Assembly: GCF_900155985.1 (NCBI RefSeq)
Contig: NZ_FTMA01000005.1
Coordinates: 62,001-126,000, forward strand
Length of the DNA: 64,000 nt
From: Maribacter ulvicola
GTDB lineage: Bacteria; Bacteroidota; Bacteroidia; Flavobacteriales; Flavobacteriaceae
Direction: 5' to 3'
Position numbers and translations under genes: made by a program. A model generated the notes under the pieces. That model had not been told where the DNA came from. It did not search any database and was given only the letters and a program-made list of their open reading frames with translations. Positions 1 to 8,032 of the stretch are shown piece after piece; position 1 is the stretch's first letter; every line of letters starts with the position of its first letter.

Positions 1-90
1 ACCGTAATAGATGAAAATCATATCGGAATTCTGTACGAAGGGAATAAAGAACTATACTTTGAAAAGGTAAACATAAACGAGTTGTTTTAA
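1..90 (+). CDS. sialidase family protein, C-terminal end only (cut by window edge)
   Basis: An open frame enters from the left edge and stops with TAA at 88-90. The 29 visible residues read like the last strand of a sialidase propeller: an IGILYEGN stretch followed by LYFEKVNINELF. GH33 enzymes commonly end with a 'GxIGxLYE' strand carrying the last structural elements after the catalytic Tyr region. The stop is one base before the ATG of the sulfatase at 92, so the two are very probably cotranscribed. The family call rests on this short tail and on the presence of two more sialidases in the locus; the catalytic residues are outside the window. Confidence 0.6.
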   Translation, partial: TVIDENHIGILYEGNKELYFEKVNINELF

Positions 91-91
91 G

Positions 92-1591
92 ATGAAAAGT
101 TTACGAATCGCATCCGTCATGTTTATATTGGTTTTTGGGTTCAATTCCTGTAAAACTATTACTGAAAATGAACCTAAACAACCAGAGGAGTTACCAAATA
201 TTATATTGGTAATGGCCGATGATTTGGGTTGGGGCGATGTCGCTTACAACGGTAATAAAACGGTAAAAACACCTCATTTAGATCAAATGGCTGCTGAGGG
301 TCTAAAATTGAACAGGTTTTATGCTGCTGCTCCAGTATGTTCCCCTACAAGGGCCAGTGCTCTTACGGGTAGACATCCTTATAGGGTAAAGATACCTTGG
401 GCCGGAGACGGCTTTATTCATCCAAATGAAGTGACCATCGCTGAAATGCTAAAAATTAAGGGATATGCTACTGGCCATTTTGGCAAATGGCATGTGGGCG
501 GATTGAGCAAGAGTTTTAAACAGAGTTATTTTCCTGGCCCCATAACTACATACTCTCCACCTTGGGAAAACGGTTTTGATGTCTCATTTTCTACAGAATC
601 CATGATGCCCACTTACAATCCATATTATCATGTTGGAGGAAACTATGGCGAAGAAGATTATAAAATGATTCAAACTGAGGCTGTAGGCCAAGGACAAGAA
701 ACTGGAGGACATAAGTGGAGGGACGTCTATTGGACCGGTCCTGGTCAATTTTTGGACAATAATCCAGGGGGTGACGATGCCGAACTTGTAATGGACAAGG
801 CATTGGAATTCATAAAAGAAAAAGTAGAAACACAAGAAAATTTCCTATCCCTAATTTGGTTTCATAATGTTCATACCCCGGTGGTAGCAGGTAATAAGCA
901 TCGAGAACTATACAAGGACCTAACCACCGAAGAACAGCATTGGTATGGCGGAATATCCGCTATGGACGATCAAATAGGTCGTTTAAGGGCAGAATTGAAA
1001 ATAATGGGTATCAGCGAAAATACCATCATTTGGTTCTGTAGTGACAATGGTCCTTCCTACGTACACGATCTAAACTCTGCGGGGCCTTATAGAGGAAAAA
1101 AGTCGGAATTATTGGAAGGAGGAATAATAGTACCCTCCATTGTAGAATGGCCTGCGAAATTTAAATCTCCTGCTTCAATAAACACACCAATGGTAACGAG
1201 CGATTTCTTTCCTACTTTATTGGAAATAAGCGGTGTAGATTGGAAAGGGCAGGCACATATAGACGGAGAAGATGTCTTATCAATTTTAATGGGCGATAAA
1301 ACACAAAGAGAACGCCCCATTGGATTTAGGTCCCCCCTTCCCTCTAGATTGAACCAGGAAAAAACGCTGAATGCCGAACAATGGGCCTATTTAGACCAAA
1401 ATTATAAACTTATATCTATGGATAATGGCAAGTCTTATCAATTGTACGACCTATCCACGGATGTTCAGGAAAGCAAGGATCTCTCTGAACAACTACCAGA
1501 TTATAAACAAAAGTTGTTAGAAGGGTTATTAACTTGGTCCCGTTCGATTGACACGGAATTGGAAATGCAAAATAGTACCTATGAAGAATAA
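92..1591 (+). CDS. sulfatase (S1 family, formylglycine type), lipoprotein
   Basis: Predicted to hydrolyse sulfate esters on a glycan. The N-terminus has a hydrophobic stretch ending in a lipobox-like FNSC (Cys20), so the enzyme is probably a membrane-anchored lipoprotein. The metal-binding Asp pair lies in MADDLGWGD (residues 41-49). The S1 sulfatase signature C-S-P-T-R is at residues 83-87; Cys83 is the residue matured to formylglycine by an anaerobic or FGE-type maturase not present in this window. Later signatures GKWHVGG and a C-terminal region with YQLYDLSTDVQE are also typical of the family. 499 residues is a normal length. The start follows the preceding sialidase stop by one base and the 3' end overlaps the next gene, so this is an operon member. 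The exact sulfate position cannot be read from sequence. Confidence 0.93.
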   Translation: MKSLRIASVMFILVFGFNSCKTITENEPKQPEELPNIILVMADDLGWGDVAYNGNKTVKTPHLDQMAAEGLKLNRFYAAAPVCSPTRASALTGRHPYRVKIPWAGDGFIHPNEVTIAEMLKIKGYATGHFGKWHVGGLSKSFKQSYFPGPITTYSPPWENGFDVSFSTESMMPTYNPYYHVGGNYGEEDYKMIQTEAVGQGQETGGHKWRDVYWTGPGQFLDNNPGGDDAELVMDKALEFIKEKVETQENFLSLIWFHNVHTPVVAGNKHRELYKDLTTEEQHWYGGISAMDDQIGRLRAELKIMGISENTIIWFCSDNGPSYVHDLNSAGPYRGKKSELLEGGIIVPSIVEWPAKFKSPASINTPMVTSDFFPTLLEISGVDWKGQAHIDGEDVLSILMGDKTQRERPIGFRSPLPSRLNQEKTLNAEQWAYLDQNYKLISMDNGKSYQLYDLSTDVQESKDLSEQLPDYKQKLLEGLLTWSRSIDTELEMQNSTYEE

Positions 1592-2354
1592 GATAAGACC
1601 GTACGTTTTAGCAGAAAATAATTGGAAATCGGTAAAGGAAATAGAATACACCGTAGCGGTATTACCCTGGGGGGCTACTGAAGCACACAACTACCATTTA
1701 CCTTACGCCACAGACAACATCTTGTCTGAGAATGCAGCAATAGAAAGTGCGAAATTGGCTTGGAAAAATGGAGCAAAGGTGGTGGTCCTACCAACTATTC
1801 CATTTGGCGTAAATACAGGGCAAATGGATGTAAAACTATGCATAAACATGAATCCGAGTACCCAGTACGCTATTTTAAAGGATACGGTACAGGTATTGGA
1901 CACGCACGGGATAAACAAATTAGTTATTGTAAATGGCCACGGGGGAAACGATTTTAAACAGATTATCAGAGAGTTAAGCTTACAGTTCCCTAAAGTGTTT
2001 GTGTGTGCATTAAATTGGTGGGGCAGTCTGGATTCCAAAGCTTATTTTAAGGAACCTGGGGATCATGCTGGCGAATTAGAAACCGCAGCAATGATGCACT
2101 TGAACCCTGAATTGGTCTTACCACTTTCTGAAGCGGGACCAGGATCAGCCAAATCCTTTAAATTAAAAGGACTTAAACAAGGATGGGTCAAGGCACAACG
2201 CAAATGGACCAAAGTAACCGAGGATACGGGTGTTGGCAACCCTAAACATGCCAACAAAGAAAAGGGAAAGATATTTTTTGAACATTCCGTTAAGAACATA
2301 GGTGTGTTTTTGGAAGAACTTCATGAAACAGATTTAGAGGATATTTATGAATAA
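1581..2354 (+). CDS. creatininase family amidohydrolase
   Basis: Member of the creatininase/creatinine amidohydrolase superfamily, metal-dependent enzymes that open cyclic amides or remove formyl/amide groups. The N-terminal signature LPWGATEAHNYHLP carries the Glu and His metal ligands, NGHGGND is the second family motif, and DHAGELETAAMM holds a later acidic ligand. I start at the ATG at 1581 (257 residues), which overlaps the sulfatase stop by 11 bp; a longer frame would need a TTG at 1548. Its substrate here is unknown. Its place between a sulfatase and a sialidase suggests it acts on a sugar amide, for example an N-acyl or lactam form of a nonulosonic acid, but that is inference. A second, more divergent family member is at 6407. 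Confidence 0.85.
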   Translation: MKNKIRPYVLAENNWKSVKEIEYTVAVLPWGATEAHNYHLPYATDNILSENAAIESAKLAWKNGAKVVVLPTIPFGVNTGQMDVKLCINMNPSTQYAILKDTVQVLDTHGINKLVIVNGHGGNDFKQIIRELSLQFPKVFVCALNWWGSLDSKAYFKEPGDHAGELETAAMMHLNPELVLPLSEAGPGSAKSFKLKGLKQGWVKAQRKWTKVTEDTGVGNPKHANKEKGKIFFEHSVKNIGVFLEELHETDLEDIYE

Positions 2355-2391
2355 CAAAAAATATGAATATTAAGCAATTAAATTATAAAAC

Positions 2392-3534
2392 ATGAAAAAA
2401 GCTATTATTGGACTATTTTTAATTACCGGGTCATTCGCATTGGCCCAAAACAAGGCACATCAAATTGCCGAAGGCGTTAAGGTGCATCAAGACTTATTCA
2501 ATTCATCCATGGCGGAAGGGGTAGCCTGTTACAGAATACCAGCAATTGTAACCGCCCCTAATGGAGATGTCATTGCGGCCATAGATGAAAGAGTGCCTTC
2601 CTGTGGCGATCTTAAATGGAGCAAGGATATCAATATCGTAATAAGAAGAAGTAGTGATAATGGTAACACATGGACACCAATAGAAACAGTAGTGGATTTA
2701 CCATTTGGGAAATCGGTATCCGATCCCTCAATGATTGTTGATGAGACGACCAAAGAGATATTTATGTTTTACAATTATATGGATTTGGATAAAGAGCGTG
2801 ATATCTATTACTTTCATGTCGTAAAAAGCTCGGACAATGGAAAAACCTGGAGTAAACCGCAAGACATTACAGATCAGATAGCTAAAGTGGATTGGCGAAC
2901 TGATTTTAAATTCATAACGTCTGGGCGTGGAATTCAAACCAAGTCTGGGAAATTATTGCATACTATGGTAAATCTCAATAGTGGCCTACACCTCTTTGCA
3001 AGTGATGACCATGGAAAATCTTGGTATTTAATTGACACCCCTATACAACCTGCCAATGAATCTAAAGTAGTAGAATTAGTCGATGGACGCTGGATGATCA
3101 ATTCTAGAGTTAATAAAAGTGGTATGCGTTATACTCATATTTCTAGCGACGAAGGAAAAACATGGACTTCTTCCCCAGAACCAGGACTAATAGATCCTGG
3201 TTGTAATGGCAGTATAATAAGGTACACTTCCATTGAGCAAGGGTTTAAAAAAAATAGATTACTCTTTTCGAATGCAAAGATGGTAAAAGGAAGAGAAAAT
3301 ATGACAGTTCGTATAAGCTATGATGAAGGTAAAACCTGGTCTGAAGGTAAAACTATCTACACTGGTGGTTCAGCCTATTCCTCTTTGACCGTTTTAGAGA
3401 ATGGGGACATCGGATTGTTTTTTGAAAAAGATGGTTATAAGGAGAATCCTTTTATAAGTTTCTCTTTAAAATGGCTAACTGAAGGTGAGGATAAATGGAA
3501 AAAACCTTCTTCAAAACGGAAAGCAAAATCTTAA
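2392..3534 (+). CDS. exo-alpha-sialidase (GH33)
   Basis: Releases terminal sialic acid from glycans. The signal peptide (about residues 1-19, ending FALAQ) sends it to the periplasm or cell surface. The GH33 F/YRIP motif is YRIP at 47-50, with Arg48 as first member of the substrate carboxylate-binding Arg triad. Five Asp-box repeats of the S-x-D-x-G-x-x-W type follow (SSDNGNTW, SSDNGKTW, SDDHGKSW, SSDEGKTW, SYDEGKTW), as expected for a six-bladed propeller. The C-terminal AYSSLTVLENGDIGLFFEKD contains the probable nucleophilic Tyr. At 380 residues it is a minimal single-domain sialidase. It is the last gene before a strong terminator at 3566-3615. Confidence 0.93.
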   Translation: MKKAIIGLFLITGSFALAQNKAHQIAEGVKVHQDLFNSSMAEGVACYRIPAIVTAPNGDVIAAIDERVPSCGDLKWSKDINIVIRRSSDNGNTWTPIETVVDLPFGKSVSDPSMIVDETTKEIFMFYNYMDLDKERDIYYFHVVKSSDNGKTWSKPQDITDQIAKVDWRTDFKFITSGRGIQTKSGKLLHTMVNLNSGLHLFASDDHGKSWYLIDTPIQPANESKVVELVDGRWMINSRVNKSGMRYTHISSDEGKTWTSSPEPGLIDPGCNGSIIRYTSIEQGFKKNRLLFSNAKMVKGRENMTVRISYDEGKTWSEGKTIYTGGSAYSSLTVLENGDIGLFFEKDGYKENPFISFSLKWLTEGEDKWKKPSSKRKAKS

Positions 3535-3565
3535 ATACCATATTTGAATAGAATTAAATAATTAC

Positions 3566-3615
3566 AAACTGGACTTGTAAGATGGCTATCAACCACTACA
3601 AGACCAGTTTTTTTT
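3566..3615 (+). terminator. intrinsic terminator of the sialidase operon
   Basis: Long inverted repeat AAACTGG-A-CTTGTA (3566-3579) and TACAAG-A-CCAGTTT (3597-3610), one A/A mismatch, loop of 17 nt, followed by a run of T to 3615. It ends the rightward operon and abuts the stop codon of the convergent AraC gene. Confidence 0.85.
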
Positions 3616-4466
3616 TATCCTAGTTGTTTTATATACTCTCGAGGACTGCAGCCGACCACCACTTTAAATTGTTTATTAAAGTTGGAAATACTCTGAAAAC
3701 CACTTCTAAAACCTACTTCGGTGATATTAAACTGGCCTTCATTCAAAAGCTTACAAGCACAGCCCGTACGGTACTCGTTTAAATATACAAAAAACGTCCG
3801 TCTTGTAATTTTCTTGAAATACCTACAAAATCCCTGATTAGTCATATTTACAAGGCTAGCTACCTCAGTCAATGAAATCTCTCTATTAAAATTTAAATGA
3901 ACGAAGTTATAGATCAAATTGATTTTCACGTAATCATTTTCCCTGTAGCCCGGCAAATAAGCAGGGCTAGCAATATATTCATAAGATTGACTTCTCCCCA
4001 ATGACTCAAAAATGGATAAGATATCTATGACGTTTTGCATGGGTTTAGAACCCTTTGAAATTTGAAACATCTTCTCAGCAATAGCAAAATTGTTATTGCC
4101 TATAAATTTAAGACCTCGCAAGGATTTTTTAAAAAGCAGCTTCAACTCGCTAAGCTCTTCTCCTTCCAACCATTCTCCTTTCCACAAAGCACTGTTCAAT
4201 TGTATCACCAAAGATTGGGAAGGTTGGCGAACTGAATATGTACTTTCCCATGAATGAGGAAGGTTAGGTCCTAAAAAGAAGAGATCTCCACGACTAAATG
4301 TAACCATCCGATCACCAACAAAGCTTCGCCCACTTCCTTGATGAATGTAGGTAAGCTCGAATTCGGGATGGAAATGAAAGAGGCCATCAAATTTTGGAAC
4401 CTTATTATTTTTAATAACAAAAAGGCGTTCCTTATGAATTTCTATCTTTTGATATAATGGCTTCAT
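3615..4466 (-). CDS. AraC family transcriptional regulator (cupin + HTH_18)
   Basis: Two-domain AraC regulator. The N-terminal cupin sensor includes HFHPEFELTYI and GDLFFLGPNLPHSW, the usual ligand-binding pattern. The C-terminal region has two helix-turn-helix units: ISLTEVASLVNMTNQGFCRYF and ITEVGFRSGFQSISNFNKQF, followed by the GCSPREYIKQ signature. I use the ATG at 4466 (283 residues); the longer frame would start with TTG at 4487. It is divergent from the PhyH/AKR/creatininase operon. The 136-bp intergenic region holds two 10-bp direct repeats spaced exactly 21 bp (4522-4552), a typical AraC dimer site, so it probably controls that operon. The effector is likely a sugar of this locus. 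Confidence 0.9.
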   Translation of the reverse strand: MKPLYQKIEIHKERLFVIKNNKVPKFDGLFHFHPEFELTYIHQGSGRSFVGDRMVTFSRGDLFFLGPNLPHSWESTYSVRQPSQSLVIQLNSALWKGEWLEGEELSELKLLFKKSLRGLKFIGNNNFAIAEKMFQISKGSKPMQNVIDILSIFESLGRSQSYEYIASPAYLPGYRENDYVKINLIYNFVHLNFNREISLTEVASLVNMTNQGFCRYFKKITRRTFFVYLNEYRTGCACKLLNEGQFNITEVGFRSGFQSISNFNKQFKVVVGCSPREYIKQLG

Positions 4467-4521
4467 AGTACCACAAAAATAACACAAAAAAACTAATACT
4501 CACGCCAATTAAGTTAATATA

Positions 4522-4552
4522 GTAGCAGTATCCTATCATATTGTTGTAGTAT
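4522..4552 (+). promoter_or_regulatory. predicted AraC-type direct-repeat operator
   Basis: GTAGCAGTAT (4522-4531) and GTTGTAGTAT (4543-4552) match at 8 of 10 positions and are offset by exactly 21 bp, two helical turns, as AraC-family dimers usually require. The second half-site contains a possible TTG -33 (4544-4546), 23 bp before CAATTTTG (4570-4577), a one-mismatch version of the Bacteroidota -7 TAnnTTTG. The layout fits activation of the gene starting at 4603. Binding is predicted only. Confidence 0.5.
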
Positions 4553-4602
4553 AATGCTCTTAATCTGCCCAATTTTGTACGTATAATTTTAATCACAACT
4601 TT

Positions 4603-5385
4603 ATGAAACGCATGGATGATTTAAATGATAAAGTCTTTAGTAACAAGCTAAGACAAGATTTTTTAAGTGACGGATATATTCTATTCCCAAAATTCCTTCA
4701 GCAAGATGAAATTGACATGGTCAATAAAAAAATCCAAGAATTTATTGCTACCAAGGTCCAAGATATGCCCACCAAGCAAGTGTATTATGAGGATATTACT
4801 AATAAAGATACCCTTAAGCAATTACAGCAACTGTTTGCATATGACCCTTTCTTTTTTGATATGATGTTTGGCAGTCGCTTTCAAAAATTGGCATCCATCC
4901 TTTTGGACGACAATGTTGTGGGCAAAAATATACAGTATTTCAATAAGCCAGCAAAGATTGGACAACCTACCCCTCCTCATCAAGACGGCTATTATTTTAT
5001 GCTCTCCCCAAATGAAGCTGTTACAATGTGGATGGCATTGGAACCGGTAGACCAGGAAAACGGCTGTGTTAGATATGTAAAAGGGTCTCATAGATATGGC
5101 ATCCGTAGTCATGGCAGAACGGGCACCTTAGGATTTTCACAGGGAATAACGGATTTTGGTTGCCCAAATGACCTAGAAAATGAAGTTTTTTTCCCAACAC
5201 AGGCTGGCGATTTACTTGTCCATCATTCATTGACTATCCATAGGGCCGACGGCAACCAAAGCGAACGTTCCAGAAAGGCCATGGGATTCATTTACTACGC
5301 TGAGAAAGCACAAGAGGATAAAGCAGCTCATGTAGAGTATGCCAAGAATTTAGCAATAGAATTAGCCAAGGATAAAAAAATTTAA
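4603..5385 (+). CDS. phytanoyl-CoA dioxygenase (PhyH) family Fe(II)/2-oxoglutarate oxygenase
   Basis: Predicted mononuclear iron, 2-oxoglutarate-dependent oxygenase. The double-stranded beta-helix ligands are readable: His126 and Asp128 in PPHQDGYYF, and the distal His213 in LTIHRADGNQS, with Arg224 in RSRKAM as probable 2-oxoglutarate anchor. 260 residues is normal. No signal peptide, so cytoplasmic. It is the first gene of a three-gene operon (30 bp to the AKR gene). PhyH proteins hydroxylate or O-/N-dealkylate many small molecules; in a sialidase/sulfatase locus an oxidative demethylation or hydroxylation of a modified sialic acid is an attractive but unproven role. Confidence 0.88.
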   Translation: MKRMDDLNDKVFSNKLRQDFLSDGYILFPKFLQQDEIDMVNKKIQEFIATKVQDMPTKQVYYEDITNKDTLKQLQQLFAYDPFFFDMMFGSRFQKLASILLDDNVVGKNIQYFNKPAKIGQPTPPHQDGYYFMLSPNEAVTMWMALEPVDQENGCVRYVKGSHRYGIRSHGRTGTLGFSQGITDFGCPNDLENEVFFPTQAGDLLVHHSLTIHRADGNQSERSRKAMGFIYYAEKAQEDKAAHVEYAKNLAIELAKDKKI

Positions 5386-5415
5386 AAGTCAATTTGTTTA
5401 ATTTTTAATGAGCGT

Positions 5416-6399
5416 ATGGAGTATAGAACATTTGGAAGGTCGGGTTGGAAGGTAAGTGAAATAGGCTTCGGTGGTTGGCAATTGGGAGGCACCTGGGGAA
5501 AGGTGGACGACAAAAATTCCATAGAGACTCTTTTGTATGCCTTTGAAAATGGGGTGAATTTTGTAGACACGGCCTTTGCCTACGGAAATGGCCATAGTGA
5601 AAAAGTTATAGGAAAAGCACTCGATCAATGGAGTTCAGGGAAGATATATGTGGCTACCAAGATCACCCCAATAATGAATAAAAGTAAATCCTTAAACCTA
5701 GATAATAATCCTTCTATTAAAGATTGCTATCCAAGTTGGTATATCCGAGAAATTATAGAAGGAAGCTTAAAAAGGTTAGGAACAGAGCGGCTAGATTTGA
5801 TACAACTTCACCTATGGTTTGAAGATGGAATTACAAATCTTGAATGGCTCAATACGCTAACTATCCTTAAAAAAGAAGGCAAAATAGATAAGATTGGGGT
5901 ATCACTAGCCGATATTAGGCCTGAGCAGGGTTTGGAATTGGCGAAAAAAGGATTAGTAGACAGCATACAAGTCTTGTTCAATATGTTTGAACAAGAACCC
6001 GCTGACTTATTATTTCCTGAAAGTTCAAAAACAGGAACAGCCATCATCACAAGAGTACCATTGGATTCCGGTGCATTGACAGGTACTTGGACTGATAATA
6101 CAATTATGGAATGGGACAAAAACGACAAGCGACGTTTAATGTATAGAGACAATAGATTTAAGGAAACTTTACAAAGGGTAGAAGACTTAAAGAAACTATG
6201 CAATCCATATTACCCCACACTGGCCGAAGCGGCCTTAAGGTATTCCTTATATCGAAAAGAAGTGGCAGTGGTTATTCCAGGTATGCGCAACAAACGCGAG
6301 GTAGACCTTAATCTGGCCATTTCTGACGGAAAAAAATTTGATAGTGAACTTGTTGAAATGTTAAGACCTTATAGGTGGAAACACGAATTTTATAATTAA
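5416..6399 (+). CDS. aldo/keto reductase
   Basis: NAD(P)H-dependent oxidoreductase of the AKR superfamily (TIM barrel). The catalytic tetrad is visible: Asp51 and Tyr56 in FVDTAFAYGNGHSE, Lys82 in VATKI, His132 in LIQLHLW. The N-terminal MEYRTFGRSGWKVSEIGFG is the usual first strand. 327 residues, no signal peptide, hence cytoplasmic. It is sandwiched between the PhyH gene (30 bp) and a creatininase-family gene (7 bp) and so belongs to one operon. It could reduce or oxidise a sugar carbonyl, or an aldehyde released by the neighbouring oxygenase; the substrate cannot be told from sequence. Confidence 0.9.
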   Translation: MEYRTFGRSGWKVSEIGFGGWQLGGTWGKVDDKNSIETLLYAFENGVNFVDTAFAYGNGHSEKVIGKALDQWSSGKIYVATKITPIMNKSKSLNLDNNPSIKDCYPSWYIREIIEGSLKRLGTERLDLIQLHLWFEDGITNLEWLNTLTILKKEGKIDKIGVSLADIRPEQGLELAKKGLVDSIQVLFNMFEQEPADLLFPESSKTGTAIITRVPLDSGALTGTWTDNTIMEWDKNDKRRLMYRDNRFKETLQRVEDLKKLCNPYYPTLAEAALRYSLYRKEVAVVIPGMRNKREVDLNLAISDGKKFDSELVEMLRPYRWKHEFYN

Positions 6400-6406
6400 A
6401 AAATAT

Positions 6407-7132
6407 ATGGCAACCAATTCTCTAAAACATTTACAAATTGAAAGGTTGAATCCCTTGGAAATTGACAAGGCTATACACCAAAAATCATTGGTATTCATTC
6501 CATTGGGAGCTATTGAATGGCATGGATTACATTTACCTATTGGACTAGATAGCTTAACTTCTCATGGGATATGCTTACAAGTGGCACATAAAAGCGGGGG
6601 ACTTGTCATGCCTCCTTTCTATTACGGCATGTCCGGGAGTATATGGCATCACCCATATACAATACTTATAGAAGAAGAACTCGTATTCTTAAAAATAATA
6701 AAAACTACCTTGGTCCGTTTGGAAGCGAGCGGCGTACAAAAGGTTGTCATTTTTACAGGCCATTTTTCTTTAAAACAATTACAAGCATTAGACACCTTAA
6801 AACAAGACTGGCTAATTATTCGGAATTCTTTAGATTTGTCCATATTCTCCATTAGCGATTGTCCAACCGTAGAGATGGAAGCCGACCATGGTGCAATTTT
6901 TGAGACTTCAGTTTTAGCAGAAATACATCCAGAGTTAGTGAAATTGCAAAATTTACCTTCGAAAGAAATTTTCCCTTCAAATGATCCTAACGGAAATAGT
7001 AAAGGGGACCATAGATGTGACCCAGATAATGTGCTTTTTGGAATTTTTGGTGATGACCCTAGAAATTACAATAAGCAGAGAGCAGAAATTATTATTCGCA
7101 AAATTATTGATTGGTTAGTTCAATCGGTATAA
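6407..7132 (+). CDS. creatininase family protein, divergent paralogue
   Basis: Second creatininase-superfamily protein of the locus (241 residues). The first motif is clear: IPLGAIEWHGLHLPIGLDS, containing Glu, His and Asp metal ligands, and a later EADHGAIFETSVL supplies His and Glu. The middle motif, NGHGGN in the paralogue at 1581, is reduced to TGHFSLKQ here, so one conserved loop has changed while the metal site may persist. It ends the PhyH-AKR operon, 7 bp after the AKR stop. The next gene (GntR) converges with only 9 bp between stops and no hairpin is seen there. Substrate unknown; probably an amide or lactam of the sugar handled by the locus. Confidence 0.82.
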   Translation: MATNSLKHLQIERLNPLEIDKAIHQKSLVFIPLGAIEWHGLHLPIGLDSLTSHGICLQVAHKSGGLVMPPFYYGMSGSIWHHPYTILIEEELVFLKIIKTTLVRLEASGVQKVVIFTGHFSLKQLQALDTLKQDWLIIRNSLDLSIFSISDCPTVEMEADHGAIFETSVLAEIHPELVKLQNLPSKEIFPSNDPNGNSKGDHRCDPDNVLFGIFGDDPRNYNKQRAEIIIRKIIDWLVQSV

Positions 7133-7141
7133 AGAATTAAA

Positions 7142-7858
7142 TTATTTTCTAAATATTCTATCAAAATGTGGTTCAAGGTGTCTTCTCATAGCTGTCCTGA
7201 AAGTCTCTGGCGTACCCACCTTTAAATTATCCAACAACATTCGATGTGTAACAAACTGTCCACTGGAATATTCATATTCCTTTGACAATAAGTCCGAACT
7301 ATTCATATAAACAAATTCAAAAACAGGAAGAAGAAGATCCTGAAATTTCTTTAAAGTATCATTGTTTGACATTTCATAGAGTTTTCCATGGAATGCAATT
7401 TCCTTGTCCAACGAGAAGACCGCTTTATTGAAATAGGTCTCTTCTTCCAATACCACAATTTCTTCCAATTCCAACATATCTTTAACCGTTTTGTGTTCAA
7501 AAAGAAAGTCGGCCATTCCCATTTCCATAATTAGGCGAAATTCAAATAAATTCTTAAGCGTATCCGACGCCAGAAGGGTAGGATCTAACATACGCTGAAA
7601 ATTGTTCATAATATCAGGGTTTGTAAGAATCATTCCCCTATGCTTTTTAGATTCAATAATACCAAAAGTTCTTAATCTCAATATTGCTTCCCTAATCACA
7701 GTCCTACTTACCCCTAAGGAATTTGCAAAATCAAGCTCTTTCGGTATTGGATCTCCAGCTTTAAGCTTGTTTTGTTTAATATACTCCAGCAATCGGACCT
7801 CTACCTTATCTACCAATGAAGATGTTTCAATGGGCTCAATTTTTGTGCGTTTTTTCAT
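7142..7858 (-). CDS. GntR family regulator, FadR subfamily (FCD domain)
   Basis: Transcriptional repressor candidate for the sialoglycan genes. The N-terminal winged helix-turn-helix has DKVEVRLLEYIKQNKLKAGD and LGVSRTVIREAILRLRTFG; the C-terminal all-helical FCD domain keeps the metal-binding His pattern (EIAFHGKLYEMSNND, VTHRMLLDN, MRRHLEPHFDRI). I choose the ATG at 7858 (238 residues); the upstream alternative is a TTG. It is divergent from the AGE gene. FadR-type proteins bind TnGTnnnACnA-like palindromes; the sequence TATGTnnnACAT(A/T) is present four times in the locus at promoters (8006, 9293, 21064, 21417), making this protein the best candidate to bind them. The ligand would be a sugar acid or an N-acetylmannosamine-like intermediate. 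Confidence 0.92.
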   Translation of the reverse strand: MKKRTKIEPIETSSLVDKVEVRLLEYIKQNKLKAGDPIPKELDFANSLGVSRTVIREAILRLRTFGIIESKKHRGMILTNPDIMNNFQRMLDPTLLASDTLKNLFEFRLIMEMGMADFLFEHKTVKDMLELEEIVVLEEETYFNKAVFSLDKEIAFHGKLYEMSNNDTLKKFQDLLLPVFEFVYMNSSDLLSKEYEYSSGQFVTHRMLLDNLKVGTPETFRTAMRRHLEPHFDRIFRK

Positions 7859-7994
7859 AAGCTTAATGCAAATATTCAATTATGGACTAAATTAACCAAA
7901 CAACAAAAGTAATATTGTTATCCGTTATTTAACAATGAATTTTAAAGTATATCATTTTTACGTAAAAATGTTCACTAATATAATAAAAAACCTC

Positions 7995-8018
7995 TAAATT
8001 AGCATTATGTATAACATA
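7995..8018 (+). promoter_or_regulatory. AGE gene promoter -7 with GntR palindrome
   Basis: TAAATTAG (7995-8002), one mismatch from TAnnTTTG, is followed after 3 bp by the palindrome TATGT-ATA-ACATA (8006-8018), 14 bp before the ATG at 8033. The palindrome would cover the transcription start. It matches three further copies at 9293, 21064 and 21417. No convincing TTG -33 is seen. Confidence 0.6.
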
Positions 8019-8032
8019 TATTTTTTTTTATT

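Noticed and set aside
1548-1580. TTG start extending the first creatininase gene upstream
   Set aside because: The ATG at 1581 gives the usual family N-terminus and a short 11-bp overlap; the extension is read from the sulfatase gene.
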